Notes: generated by a model from the sequence alone, not told the origin. Positions 15,175 through 23,540 are shown, numbered from the stretch's first letter. The stretch: DNA of 46,985 bases from 12-FULL-44-12b sp964364225 (GCA_964364225.1 CAYIKP010000005.1:1-46985); one strand, 5' to 3'. Program-made: numbers and translations.

Positions 15175-16401
15175 TTACTTTTTATCTGCAATTTCTTTTT
15201 TGAGGTGTTCTATAAAACTATCAATTGTTTTTTCACCAAGTTTTCCACTATCACGAGATTCTATTGAAAGATTATTTGACTCAACTTCTTTATCACCAAT
15301 TACAAGCATATAATTTACTTTTTCAGTTTTTGCATTTCTGACTTTTTTTCCAAGAGTTTCGTTTGAGTCATCTAGTTCTGCACGAATTCCTGCATTCATT
15401 AAATTATCAAAAACATTTTTTGCATATTCTTTATGCGTGTCGGCAACAGTTAAAATTTTGGCTTGTACAGGAGAGAGCCAAAGAGGGAAGGCGCCAGCGT
15501 ATTTTTCTATAAGGAGAGCCATGGTGCGTCCAATGGAACCAATTGAAGAGCGGTGTACCACAAATGCGCGATGCTCTTTTCCATCCTCGCCAATGTAATT
15601 CATATTAAATCTTTCTGGCATACAAAAATCATATTGCACAGTGAATGCAGTGTCCTCTTTTCCGTTTGCGTTTTTCATTTGAACATCAATCTTTGGTCCG
15701 TAAAAAGCTGCATCACCCGCCACCTCTTCAAATTTATAGTCTTTATTTTTTAGAAACTTTCTCATCAAATCCTCACTCTTATCCCACGCATCATTATTTG
15801 TCCCGTATTTTTCCGGATTGTTTCTGTCGCCAAGCGAGAGTTTATACCAATAATCTTTTCCATATTCCAAACCAAAAATACCATTTGCGTATTCAACCAG
15901 CTCTAATGCTTTTCCAATTTCCTCCACTGCTTGTTCTTCCGATGCGCAAACTATATGAGCATCTGAAAGACAGAATTCGCGAGTGCGGATTAAGCCCATT
16001 AATTCACCCGATTGCTCGTATCTATAAAGTTTTGCAAGTTCTGCAATTCTCATTGGTAGTTCACGATATGAGCGTGGTTTTGAAAGATAAAGTTGGAAGT
16101 GGTGTGGGCATGTCATTGGGCGAAGCATGTATTCGTCGTCTTCAATAACAATTGGCGCATACATAGAATCCTTGTAGTAAGGGTAGTGCCCAGATTTTTT
16201 GTAAAGCTCTAAGCGAGCGATGTCTGGAGTTATCACATGTAAATACCCACGTTTTATTTCTTCATCTACAATAAATCTCTCAAGTTCGCGCCTTATGGCT
16301 GCACCTTTCGGCAAATACATAGGTAAACCCTTACCGACAGTTTCGTCAATTATATAAAGCCCCAATTCCTTGCCTAGTTTTTTGTGATCTCTTTCGTCCA
16401 T
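15175..16401 (-). CDS. thrS: Threonyl-tRNA synthetase lacking TGS and editing domains
   Basis: This 408-residue class II synthetase starts directly at the catalytic domain (KLGKELGLYIIDETVGKGLPMYLPKGAAIRRELE), followed by the HGTP anticodon-binding domain from about residue 305. Zinc ligands typical of ThrRS are present: Cys in RPMTCPHH, His in LSDAHIV, His in VVHRSSIGS. Typical bacterial ThrRS is about 640 residues, with an N-terminal TGS domain and an N2 domain that hydrolyses Ser-tRNA-Thr; both are absent. It is the downstream partner of dnaE, 11 nt after its stop, with a possible own -10 TAATAT 8 nt before the ATG. Confidence 0.94.
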   Translation of the reverse strand: MDERDHKKLGKELGLYIIDETVGKGLPMYLPKGAAIRRELERFIVDEEIKRGYLHVITPDIARLELYKKSGHYPYYKDSMYAPIVIEDDEYMLRPMTCPHHFQLYLSKPRSYRELPMRIAELAKLYRYEQSGELMGLIRTREFCLSDAHIVCASEEQAVEEIGKALELVEYANGIFGLEYGKDYWYKLSLGDRNNPEKYGTNNDAWDKSEDLMRKFLKNKDYKFEEVAGDAAFYGPKIDVQMKNANGKEDTAFTVQYDFCMPERFNMNYIGEDGKEHRAFVVHRSSIGSIGRTMALLIEKYAGAFPLWLSPVQAKILTVADTHKEYAKNVFDNLMNAGIRAELDDSNETLGKKVRNAKTEKVNYMLVIGDKEVESNNLSIESRDSGKLGEKTIDSFIEHLKKEIADKK

Positions 16402-16412
16402 AGAATCCTATA

Positions 16413-19400
16413 TTACAACGCTTTTATTTTTTCTGCGATGAGAGATTTTTCGCCATTTCGTTCTGTGATTTTACCGAGCACAATGATACAAGTATCTGGC
16501 GTTAAAAATTGTTTGTATTCAATGAATGTTCTAGGGAAAACAACCATTTCAATTTCTCCACTCAAATCTGCAATTTTTGTAAACGCCATCATTTCACCTT
16601 TTTTCGTACTTATTTCTCTTACTCTTTCTATAATGCAGCCGATTGTTATTTGAGTATTTGCTCTTACATCAAAAGCTTTTTTAATATTCATATCACGTTT
16701 TTCTAATTTCTCTTTGTATTTATCAAGCGGATGTCCAGAAATATAAAGTCCCAATAATTCTTTTTCCCAAGCAAGTTTTTCGTCCATTGTAGCTTCAATG
16801 CTTTCAGCCATTTTTACTGTATTTTGTCCTTCCATTCCACCAAAAAGCGAATCGTGAGTATCTCCAACACTTACTTTTTCCTTATGAAAATTTAATAATG
16901 TTTCGAGGTTTGCAAACAGTTGACCTCTTTCACCAAAATCATCTAACGCCCCCGCTTTTATAAGAGACTCAAGAGATTTCTTATTCAAATTTTTATCGGT
17001 GATACGAGACAAGAAATCTGAAAGAGAAGTAAATTTTCCAGCACGTTTTCTTTCGTGCACTATGGCTTTTGCAATACCTTCGCCGAAGTTTTTTATTGTT
17101 GTTAAGCCAAACCTAATCTCATCAGCATTTTTACCTTCGGGGTCTCTTACCACAGTAAATCCAGCAAACGATTCGTTTACTGATGGGGGTAAAACTGGAA
17201 TTTTCATTTTTTTACACTCCTCAATATATTTAGCAATTGTTTCTGTATCGCCAGATTCTGCAGTGAGAATGGCTGACATATAAATAGCAGGGAAGTTAGC
17301 TTTGAAATAGGCAGTTTGATAGGCGAGGCGTCCGTAGGAAGCAGAGTGTGCCTTGTTAAAGCCGTATGCAGCAAAAGGTTCTATCCACGTCCAAAGTTCC
17401 TGTGCTTTTTTGAGTGACCACTTGCTGTGCGTTACACACCCCTCAATAAATTTTTCTTTTTGTGCTGCCATTTCTGCAGGAATTTTTTTACCAACAGCCT
17501 TGCGGAATTTATCTAGTTCACCCCATGTATATCCAGCAATGTCTTTTGCAATCATCAAAAGGTCGTCTTGATAAACCAAAATTCCATAAGTTCTTTCCAA
17601 AATATGTTCAAGGGAAGGATCAAGATAAGAAATTAATTTTTTATTGTGTTTTCTTTTTATGAAATCAGGAATGAATTGCATAGGCCCTGGGCGGTAGAGC
17701 GCCACCATAGCGTTTATGTCGTGAATGGTTGTGGGCTTTAAATCAATAAGAAATCTTGTCATTCCGGAGCCGTTTAATTGGAATGTTCCTTCTGTTTCTC
17801 CCACAGCAAGCATTCTGAAAGTTTTTTTATCATCTAATGGAACTAATTCTGGGTCTATAATTTTTCCTTCAATTGCACGAATTCTATCTACTGTATCAGC
17901 AAGAATTGAGAGGTTACGAAGTCCAAGAAAATCAAACTTTAGAAGTCCAGCTTCTTCAATCGAGTACATGTCATATTGAGTAATAAGTTTCTCATCTCCC
18001 TTAGTATCAAATTGAAGGGGTGTGTAATCAGTGATTGGAGTGGGGGACATCACAACCCCCGCAGCGTGCACAGAAATGTGGCGAGCATTTCCTTCTATCT
18101 TTTTAGACATATCTATAATGCGTTTTACATCACGGTCATTTTCATATTTTTCTTTGAGTTCCGGCACCATTCCAAACGCATGCTCGAGCGTCATTGGAAA
18201 GCCCTGTGAGCCCATTGGAATTAATTTTGAAATTTCATCACCCTTTCCGTATTCATAGCCGAGTGCACGCGAAACATCTCGCACTACACCGCGCGCCATC
18301 ATTGTTCCGAAAGTACCAATTTGCGCCACCTTATCAGCGCCATATTTTTTTCGAGCATATTCAATAACTTCATCCCTTCTGTTATCAGCGAAGTCCATAT
18401 CAATGTCGGGAGGAAGGGGACGGTCTGGGTTTAGAAATCTTTCGAATGGAAGCGCATATTCAATCGGGTTTATATTTGTAATTTGCGCAAGGTAAGTACA
18501 CATAGAACCTGCAACAGAACCTCTAATGTTAGTCAAAATTCCATTTTCATGAGCAAAACGGAGTAAATCTCCCACAACCAAGAAATAAGGAGAAAATCCT
18601 TTTGTTTTTATAATTCCCAACTCATATTCAATTCTGGTTTTTATTTCTTCGGTTAATTCTATATTCCTAATGGGAAGTCCGTCGTAAACCATTTTTCTAA
18701 ACTCTGCATCAAAAGTAGAATTTTTTGGTATTTCAATATGCGGAAATACCCACTTTCCAAGCTCCAATTCAAGAGAGCATCTTTCAGTGATCTTTGAGTT
18801 ATTGATGAGTGCCTCGGGGAAATCACTAAATTTTTTTTCAAAATCTTCTGAAGATAAAAAGGAGAAGTTTTCTTCCTCATCAGTCACACTCTCATCGAAT
18901 CTGTCGTTTGATTGTTGCACCATAAGTACAGTGTCCCTTGCAGGTTTGTCTTCGGGATCTAAATAATAGATATCATGTGAAGCCACAATTGGCACATCAA
19001 ATTTCTTTGCAAAATCTCTGACTATGGCCATATGGGCATTGTGCCCAGACAATTCTTCATGAATTGTAATTTCTATAAACACATTCTTTGGACCAAAAGT
19101 ATCTAAATAAAATTTAATTATATTTTCTGCTTTTTCTAAATCGCTTCTTCTTAATGCTTTTCCTATTTCTCCACCAAGAGCAGGAATAATTGCAATAAGA
19201 CCATCGTGATAGTTTTCCAGTAGCTCGTTATCAATTCTAGGTTTGTAGTAGAAACCTTCCAGATGGCTTTTGGTTACAAGTTGAATTAAATTTTTATACC
19301 CAATTGAGTTTTCTACAAGAAGAACAAGGCGATCACGAGTATGATCAACACCCGCTTGCTTGTCGTTTCTCGTGCGCACTGCTTTATAAAAATCAACTCC

Positions 19401-19592
19401 GATAATTGGTTTAATTCCTTTTTCTTTACATTCTTTATAAAACTCAATTGCGCCATATAAATTTCCTGAATCAGTTAAAGCAAGGGCGGGCATATCATTT
19501 TTTTTAGCCCTTGCAACCAAGTCGGGGATTTTTGGTAGCGCTTGTAGTAGCGAATAGTGACTATGTGTATGTAGATGTGAAAACTTAGACAT
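16413..19592 (-). CDS. dnaE: DNA polymerase III alpha subunit
   Basis: The 1059-residue replicative polymerase has the N-terminal PHP domain (FSHLHTHSHYSLL, IIGVDFYKA, IVASHDIYY), the Pol III palm with catalytic acidic residues in PPDIDMDFADNRRDEVIEY, the fingers, an HhH region, and a C-terminal OB fold (ITIGCIIERVREI). It is slightly shorter than E. coli DnaE (1160). An upstream in-frame ATG at 19619 is rejected, because TATAAT (19604-19599) lies between it and the ATG at 19592, only 6 nt upstream of the latter. No proofreading subunit is adjacent. thrS follows in the same direction. Confidence 0.95.
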   Translation of the reverse strand: MSKFSHLHTHSHYSLLQALPKIPDLVARAKKNDMPALALTDSGNLYGAIEFYKECKEKGIKPIIGVDFYKAVRTRNDKQAGVDHTRDRLVLLVENSIGYKNLIQLVTKSHLEGFYYKPRIDNELLENYHDGLIAIIPALGGEIGKALRRSDLEKAENIIKFYLDTFGPKNVFIEITIHEELSGHNAHMAIVRDFAKKFDVPIVASHDIYYLDPEDKPARDTVLMVQQSNDRFDESVTDEEENFSFLSSEDFEKKFSDFPEALINNSKITERCSLELELGKWVFPHIEIPKNSTFDAEFRKMVYDGLPIRNIELTEEIKTRIEYELGIIKTKGFSPYFLVVGDLLRFAHENGILTNIRGSVAGSMCTYLAQITNINPIEYALPFERFLNPDRPLPPDIDMDFADNRRDEVIEYARKKYGADKVAQIGTFGTMMARGVVRDVSRALGYEYGKGDEISKLIPMGSQGFPMTLEHAFGMVPELKEKYENDRDVKRIIDMSKKIEGNARHISVHAAGVVMSPTPITDYTPLQFDTKGDEKLITQYDMYSIEEAGLLKFDFLGLRNLSILADTVDRIRAIEGKIIDPELVPLDDKKTFRMLAVGETEGTFQLNGSGMTRFLIDLKPTTIHDINAMVALYRPGPMQFIPDFIKRKHNKKLISYLDPSLEHILERTYGILVYQDDLLMIAKDIAGYTWGELDKFRKAVGKKIPAEMAAQKEKFIEGCVTHSKWSLKKAQELWTWIEPFAAYGFNKAHSASYGRLAYQTAYFKANFPAIYMSAILTAESGDTETIAKYIEECKKMKIPVLPPSVNESFAGFTVVRDPEGKNADEIRFGLTTIKNFGEGIAKAIVHERKRAGKFTSLSDFLSRITDKNLNKKSLESLIKAGALDDFGERGQLFANLETLLNFHKEKVSVGDTHDSLFGGMEGQNTVKMAESIEATMDEKLAWEKELLGLYISGHPLDKYKEKLEKRDMNIKKAFDVRANTQITIGCIIERVREISTKKGEMMAFTKIADLSGEIEMVVFPRTFIEYKQFLTPDTCIIVLGKITERNGEKSLIAEKIKAL

Positions 19593-19686
19593 AGCTGAAT
19601 TATACTCAAACATCTGCAATCCACAGGTTTGACACTGGTAAATTTAAATGCTTAAGTTGCGGTAGAAACCTTTACTGGGGGAGCAA

Positions 19687-19890
19687 ATGGCCGTCAAACC
19701 CGAAAGAATTTCTGTGTCCTACTTCAGAGCGAACTTGCCTATGATTCTGACTCGGGTAAGTTTTCTGAATGAGTCGTTTATCATCATGAAGCACGGAAAG
19801 CCGTATGCGGTTGTTAGGCCATCAAATGGTGGGGGTGGTTCTAAGACATCAGATGTTCCAACCGAGGCCCCAGTTAAAAGCGCCGTCTAA
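19687..19890 (+). CDS. Phd/YefM-like antitoxin-type protein, no toxin partner nearby
   Basis: The 67-residue protein resembles the N-terminal fold of Phd/YefM antitoxins: ISVSYFRANLPMILTRV, then a short loop, then FIIMKHGKPYAVVRP, where the family usually has the helix and strand that bind DNA. The C-terminus, which neutralises the toxin in true antitoxins, is a short Gly/Ser/Pro-rich tail. The next gene is rnhB, so this is an orphan. GGGGGAG precedes the ATG, and TTGACA at 19629-19634 is a likely -35. The TAA stop forms most of the tetraloop of the terminator. Confidence 0.65.
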   Translation: MAVKPERISVSYFRANLPMILTRVSFLNESFIIMKHGKPYAVVRPSNGGGGSKTSDVPTEAPVKSAV

Positions 19891-19908
19891 CGACGGCGCT
19901 TTAGTTTT
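19877..19908 (+). terminator. Terminator with the stop codon as its loop
   Basis: AAAGCGCCGTC (19877-19887) pairs perfectly with GACGGCGCTTT (19892-19902). The loop is TAAC, so the TAA stop (19888-19890) is in the loop. TTTAGTTTT follows. Confidence 0.85.
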
Positions 19909-19923
19909 ATGTAAAATACAAAG

Positions 19924-20520
19924 GTGAAAAAATCTGCTAAATATGTTGTTGGAATTGATGAGGCTGGCAGGGGACCACTTGCGGGGCCGGTTGCGGTTGG
20001 TACTGTAAAAATTGAAAAGGGTTTTAATAAAAAGTTTTTTGGAGGAATTAAAGACTCTAAAAAACTAACTGAAAATGAACGAAACAAGTGGTTTGAATTG
20101 GCTAAAAGTGCCCAAAAAAGAGGGAGGCTCCATTTTTCTGTTTCTTTAGTTTCAAACATTGTCATTGATAAACATGGAATAAGTAAGGCCATAAAAATTG
20201 GTATAAAGAAAAATTTATTGAAACTTTATGTTTCCCCAAAAGACTCTTACATTTTATTAGATGGTTTGTTGAAGGCGCCAATTGAATACAAAAATCAATT
20301 AACAATAATTAAAGGAGACGAGAAGGTGCCAGTTATTTCATTAGCTTCAATTGTTGCGAAAGTTACTCGCGATAGGTATATGGCAAATTTAGCTAAAAAA
20401 TATCCTCAATATGGCTTTGAACAACACAAGGGTTACGGAACAGAAATGCATAGAAAGGCTATAAAAAAACACGGAGCGACCCCGACGCATCGAAGAACTT
20501 TTCTAAAAAATATAATTTGA
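19924..20520 (+). CDS. rnhB: Ribonuclease HII
   Basis: RNase HII removes ribonucleotides from DNA. The family signature VGIDEAGRGPLAGPVAVG at the N-terminus supplies the first two catalytic acids (D and E). SYILLDGLLKAPIEY contains the next Asp, and ISLASIVAKVTRDRYM the conserved Ser/Lys/Arg region; the ending HKGYGTEMHRKAIKKHGATPTHRRTF is also typical. Translation starts at GTG (19924), 6 nt after TAAAAT (19912-19917), consistent with a leaderless message. The stop is TGA, evidence that UGA is not recoded here. Length (198) is normal. Confidence 0.95.
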   Translation: MKKSAKYVVGIDEAGRGPLAGPVAVGTVKIEKGFNKKFFGGIKDSKKLTENERNKWFELAKSAQKRGRLHFSVSLVSNIVIDKHGISKAIKIGIKKNLLKLYVSPKDSYILLDGLLKAPIEYKNQLTIIKGDEKVPVISLASIVAKVTRDRYMANLAKKYPQYGFEQHKGYGTEMHRKAIKKHGATPTHRRTFLKNII

Positions 20521-20534
20521 ATTATTGGGCGATA

Positions 20535-20562
20535 TTGACAAAAACAGTAAATAGTGTATTAT
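20535..20562 (+). promoter_or_regulatory. Promoter of the 20620 gene
   Basis: TTGACA (20535-20540) and TATTAT (20557-20562) are spaced 16 bp, giving a leader of about 50 nt with a Shine-Dalgarno. Confidence 0.7.
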
Positions 20563-20619
20563 TATTAGCAGAAAGTTTGGAAACTCCAGACTCAAGTCTT
20601 CAGAGGATAGGGGCTAAAG

Positions 20620-21087
20620 ATGGCCAAAAGTCATTATGCTGGGCTCTTCATTTATCAAGAAGGTGAAGAGGGGTTCGAGTATCTTGTCGTTGAGTATGAC
20701 TCGGGGGATGGAAAACAAATAAAGGTCCCCGGCGGAACAAACAACGATCATCCTGGAGAACCTCTTTTCGGGAAAGATGGGACACTTTGTCGTGAGGGTA
20801 AGGTAGAGACGGGACTTATTGTTCCGTCCGATCTTACCGACTCTGACATTGTTTTTGTCGACCCCAAAAGGGATCACGATAAAATTTTTGTCGCAGTACC
20901 ATTTGAGCGGTGTTTGGGAAAACTTCGCACCACCGAATTGAATGACGAAGGAGATCTTCTGTCGCCACCATTCTGGCGTACGGCAAGGGAGCTTCTGGTG
21001 CGTGTCGAAGACGGCGGTCTGTTTTGGACACATCGCGAAGCTTTGAAGGCCACAGAAGAGCGTCTTACCAAAAAGGCACATGCGTAA
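20620..21087 (+). CDS. Nudix-like protein with altered Nudix box
   Basis: The 155-residue protein has a Nudix-like core: FIYQEGEEGFEYLVVEYD, then VPGG, and a segment ending REGKVETGL. This matches the REuxEExGu part of the Nudix box except that the first Glu of the EE pair is Val; the spacing before it is also longer than standard. Nudix enzymes hydrolyse nucleoside diphosphate derivatives; with this change activity is doubtful, and a binding or regulatory role is possible. It has its own promoter, a purine-rich Shine-Dalgarno (GAGGATAGGGG), and a strong terminator. GC content is higher than in adjacent rnhB and rpmF. Confidence 0.6.
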   Translation: MAKSHYAGLFIYQEGEEGFEYLVVEYDSGDGKQIKVPGGTNNDHPGEPLFGKDGTLCREGKVETGLIVPSDLTDSDIVFVDPKRDHDKIFVAVPFERCLGKLRTTELNDEGDLLSPPFWRTARELLVRVEDGGLFWTHREALKATEERLTKKAHA

Positions 21088-21092
21088 GCCCC

Positions 21093-21135
21093 AAGGGCGT
21101 TCGTGACGATATGTCACGAACGCCCTTTACTTTTA
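21093..21135 (+). terminator. Strong terminator after the Nudix-like gene
   Basis: A perfect 15-bp stem runs from AAGGGCGTTCGTGAC (21093-21107) to GTCACGAACGCCCTT (21113-21127), with loop GATAT and TTTACTTTTATC following. Confidence 0.9.
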
Positions 21136-21162
21136 TCTCAATTTTTGTACTATTACTCCACT

Positions 21163-21387
21163 ATGGTTGTAAGAATGAGGCATAACAGGGGTCAAACCGG
21201 CTCCCGTCGTAGCCACCACAAACTAGAAAAGCCAAGACTGGGTAAAGACCAAGATGGTGTTATTCATATGCGACACAGAATGAATCCAACTACTGGAAAG
21301 TATAAAGGGCGTGTTATTATTGATATAGCAGGAAAAAAGGCAGCCAAAATGGCTCGCCAAAAAGCAAAAGCAACAGAAAATAAATAA
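21163..21387 (+). CDS. rpmF: 50S ribosomal protein L32, zinc-ligand-free form
   Basis: The 74-residue protein matches L32: MRHNRGQTGSRRSHHKLEKP at the N-terminus, and H-x-x-HR...G-x-YKGR in HMRHRMNPTTGKYKGRVIIDI. The four Cys that bind zinc in most L32 proteins are absent. The start at 21163 follows TACTAT (21148-21153) by exactly 9 nt. An upstream ATG at 21103 lies in the previous terminator. A REP-like palindrome and a hairpin follow it, then the nusB gene. Confidence 0.88.
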   Translation: MVVRMRHNRGQTGSRRSHHKLEKPRLGKDQDGVIHMRHRMNPTTGKYKGRVIIDIAGKKAAKMARQKAKATENK

Positions 21388-21388
21388 T

Positions 21389-21405
21389 GGTTCGACAAGC
21401 TCACC
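21389..21405. repeat. REP-like motif
   Basis: GGTTCGACAAGCTCACC: short arms GGT/ACC around TCGACAAGCTC. The same core type (TTCGACAGGCTCAGGAC) appears at 40405-40425. From general knowledge such motifs are dispersed in many bacterial genomes. Confidence 0.55.
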
Positions 21406-21469
21406 ACATAGCATGTAAGCATAAATAAAATGGACGACACAAAAAAATAAAATAGATAGTGCGTGTGCG

Positions 21470-21531
21470 CCCCCCACTAGCAAGTTAGTGGGGGGAGGGC
21501 AACCCTAAAAACTTTTAAAAAAGTTTAAGGG
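21470..21531. terminator. Tandem hairpins after rpmF
   Basis: CCCCCCACTA (21470-21479) pairs with TAGTGGGGGG (21486-21495). A second A/T-rich hairpin follows, with CCCT (21503-21506) opposite AGGG (21528-21531) closing AAACTTTT/AAAAGTTT. The T-run is weak, so termination efficiency is uncertain. Confidence 0.55.
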
Positions 21532-21551
21532 CAAGGTTAGTTCTTTAAACA

Positions 21552-22469
21552 ATGGCAAACAGACACCTCTCGAGATCAATAGTCCTACAATCACTCTTTG
21601 AATGGGATTTTTTTGATACTAAAACAGCAAAAATTAAAGAAGTGGTTGAAAGAAATGCTGTGGAATTTGCTCCCGGTATGAAGGATCTTTCCTTTGCAGA
21701 ATTTTTAGCGACAGAGGTTGTAAAAAAGAAGACCGATTTAGATACAATAATAGAAAAGGCGGCCCCCGATTGGCCAATAGATAAAATAAACGGAGTAGAC
21801 AGGAATGTTTTGCGTATTGGGTTGTGTGAGCTCTTGTTTTCAGACAGAGAAGAAGTGCCACCAAAAGTTGCAATAAATGAAGCAATAGAATTGGCAAAAA
21901 CATTTGGAGGAGAGACCTCTGGCAAGTTTGTAAATGGTGTACTGGGCGCAGTTTATAAAGAGCTAGGAGAACCGGGAAAAGATCAGCAATCTACAAAAGG
22001 TATAAAAGGAAAGAAAAATAGTTTGGATGATGAGCACATACCACTTGAAGAGTTGGGTGGAGCTGTTGTGTACGCCATAGATGGAGAAAAAATATATGTT
22101 GCTCTTGTTCATGATGTTTTTGGACACTGGACCCTTTCAAAAGGAAAATTAAATGTTGGAGAGGATGTTAAAGAAGGGACAAAAAGAGAGATAAAAGAGG
22201 AGATAAATTTAGATATTGAGATAGAGGACGATTTAGGAAAAAATGAATATATTGCTTATCATCCAGAAAAAGGAAAGCTTAGAAAAAGAGTTCATTATTT
22301 TCTAGCAAAGGCTAATTTTGAACCCCTAAAACTTGAATCAAGTGGAGGATTGGACGATGCAAGATGGTTTACGGTAGTCGACATTGTCGATCTTAATTTT
22401 TATGATGATGTATTACCACTTATGACTAAGGCAGTGACCATTCTTGCAGAAAGACATAATAAAAAGTAG
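21552..22469 (+). CDS. nusB: NusB transcription antitermination factor fused to a Nudix hydrolase domain
   Basis: The 305-residue protein has two domains. Residues 1-140 are NusB: RHLSRSIVLQSLFEWDF, then WPIDKINGVDRNVLRIGLCELLF and PPKVAINEAIELAKTFGGETSGKFVNGVLG, all typical. After a Lys/Gly-rich linker, residues 165-305 form a Nudix domain with an intact box: G198-x5-E204-x7-R212-E213-x-x-E216-E217. NusB helps RNA polymerase through rRNA operons; the Nudix half should hydrolyse a nucleoside-diphosphate-linked substrate, unknown here. The GGAVVYAIDG start of the Nudix part resembles diadenosine polyphosphate hydrolases. There is no frameshift or stop at the junction, so the fusion looks real. 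Confidence 0.9.
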   Translation: MANRHLSRSIVLQSLFEWDFFDTKTAKIKEVVERNAVEFAPGMKDLSFAEFLATEVVKKKTDLDTIIEKAAPDWPIDKINGVDRNVLRIGLCELLFSDREEVPPKVAINEAIELAKTFGGETSGKFVNGVLGAVYKELGEPGKDQQSTKGIKGKKNSLDDEHIPLEELGGAVVYAIDGEKIYVALVHDVFGHWTLSKGKLNVGEDVKEGTKREIKEEINLDIEIEDDLGKNEYIAYHPEKGKLRKRVHYFLAKANFEPLKLESSGGLDDARWFTVVDIVDLNFYDDVLPLMTKAVTILAERHNKK

Positions 22470-22482
22470 TATTTTGCCCAAC

Positions 22483-23178
22483 ATGGCGGACATAAATTAC
22501 AGTCAGTTAGAAAATAGCATTGGGATAACGTTTAAAGATATTAATCTTTTAAAACAGGCCCTAACCCATCGCTCGTATCTAAATGAAAACAAAGACATTT
22601 CTTGGGGCCACAACGAGAGGTTAGAATTTTTAGGAGACGCTGTTTTGGAACTCATTATCACCGACTACCTTTTTAAAACTTATCCTGATTATGATGAGGG
22701 TAAAATGACGACGCTTCGCGCAGCACTAGTTAGGGCAGATACTCTGTCAGATATTGCGATTGACATGCAATTAGGAGATTACCTTTTGCTTTCTAGAGGC
22801 GAAGCGAAAGATTTGGGTAGAGCTAGGCAGTATATTTTGGCAAATACAACAGAATCTGTTTTGGGAGCGATTTATTTAGACCAAGGATATGAATCTGCAG
22901 AAAAGACAGTTCACAAATATTTAGTGCCCAAAATTGAAATAATAATGCGTGAAGGTTTGGCGGTAGATCCTAAAAGTAAATTTCAGACTCTCGCACAAGA
23001 GCATTTTGGTATTACTCCATCATATAGAACCATGAAAGAATCAGGACCAGACCACGATAAACATTTTACTGTGGGTGTTTATTTGAAAGACGAACTTATT
23101 GCTAGCGGAGAGGGGGATTCAAAACAAATCGCAGAACAGAATGCAGCGAAGTCGGCTCTTATAGAAAAGGGTTTTTAA
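22483..23178 (+). CDS. rnc: Ribonuclease III
   Basis: RNase III cleaves double-stranded RNA in rRNA and mRNA processing. The signature NERLEFLGDAVLELIITDYLF has the catalytic Glu/Asp, preceded by ALTHRSYLNE. The second catalytic region is NTTESVLGAIYLDQGY. The dsRNA-binding domain starts near residue 160 (DPKSKFQTLAQEHFG) and ends in AEQNAAKSALIEKGF. The 231-residue start at 22483 follows TATTTT by 7 nt and avoids a 13-residue extension overlapping nusB. The rnc-smc order is common in bacteria. Confidence 0.95.
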   Translation: MADINYSQLENSIGITFKDINLLKQALTHRSYLNENKDISWGHNERLEFLGDAVLELIITDYLFKTYPDYDEGKMTTLRAALVRADTLSDIAIDMQLGDYLLLSRGEAKDLGRARQYILANTTESVLGAIYLDQGYESAEKTVHKYLVPKIEIIMREGLAVDPKSKFQTLAQEHFGITPSYRTMKESGPDHDKHFTVGVYLKDELIASGEGDSKQIAEQNAAKSALIEKGF

Positions 23179-23330
23179 AAAGCGCTCGCTAATAGTTTCG
23201 GCGAACGTGCATAAAACCCCCAGCGGGGGTTTTTGCTATGCTCATCTCGCCAGAGTCAAAAGCTTCGCAGATTGACTCACCATGCTGGCTCGATTCCGCA
23301 ATGTTCGGCGAAACCATTAGCTCGCTTTTA
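23177..23330. repeat. Composite nested palindrome after rnc
   Basis: The outer arms 23189-23206 and 23303-23320 pair over 18 positions with two mismatches. The flanks carry AAAAGCG and CGCTTTT and the shared motif GCTCGCTTTTAAGTTT. Inside are an intrinsic terminator (AAAACCCCC 23213-23221 with GGGGGTTTT 23225-23233, plus T) and a second hairpin GAGTCAA (23253-23259)/TTGACTC (23272-23278). The element starts at the rnc stop codon. Confidence 0.75.
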
Positions 23331-23383
23331 AGTTTAATTTTGGGAGACTGGTAGTCCGCCCTAAAGCCACAAAGGCGACATGT

Positions 23384-23389
23384 TATAAT
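23384..23389 (+). promoter_or_regulatory. Extended -10 upstream of the smc element
   Basis: TG-T-TATAAT (TATAAT 23384-23389) lies 10 nt before ATGTAT (23400-23405), the left-hand copy of the smc start sequence. This is the normal leaderless spacing, but the real smc ATG is 135 bp further on. Confidence 0.65.
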
Positions 23390-23399
23390 TTTTGAAATT

Positions 23400-23540
23400 A
23401 TGTATCCTGTAGTAGAAAATGGCATCCGAGCAATTGTGGGATAATAAACAATATGATTGGTCGAAAGTTAATAAAACTAACAATAAATATTGGTAATTTG
23501 CTCGAGTAGAGCAATGCCATTTTTCACTATCGGGATGTAT
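23400..23540. repeat. Palindromic element on the smc start codon, flanked by ATGTAT repeats
   Basis: The element 23406-23534 has inverted ends: AAAATGGCAT (23416-23425) pairs with ATGCCATTTT (23514-23523), extending outwards to ATCC...GGGAT and inwards to GAGCAA/TTGCTC. ATGTAT flanks it at 23400-23405 and 23535-23540; the right copy is the smc start. A homologous copy lies in inverse orientation at 43129-43271. The interior is AT-rich and non-coding. Confidence 0.85.

Noticed and set aside
23490..23534. 15-residue N-terminal extensions of smc and of the dsbA-like protein
   Set aside because: Both extensions are nearly the same peptide because both translate the same repeated intergenic element; the conserved protein starts lie just after it.
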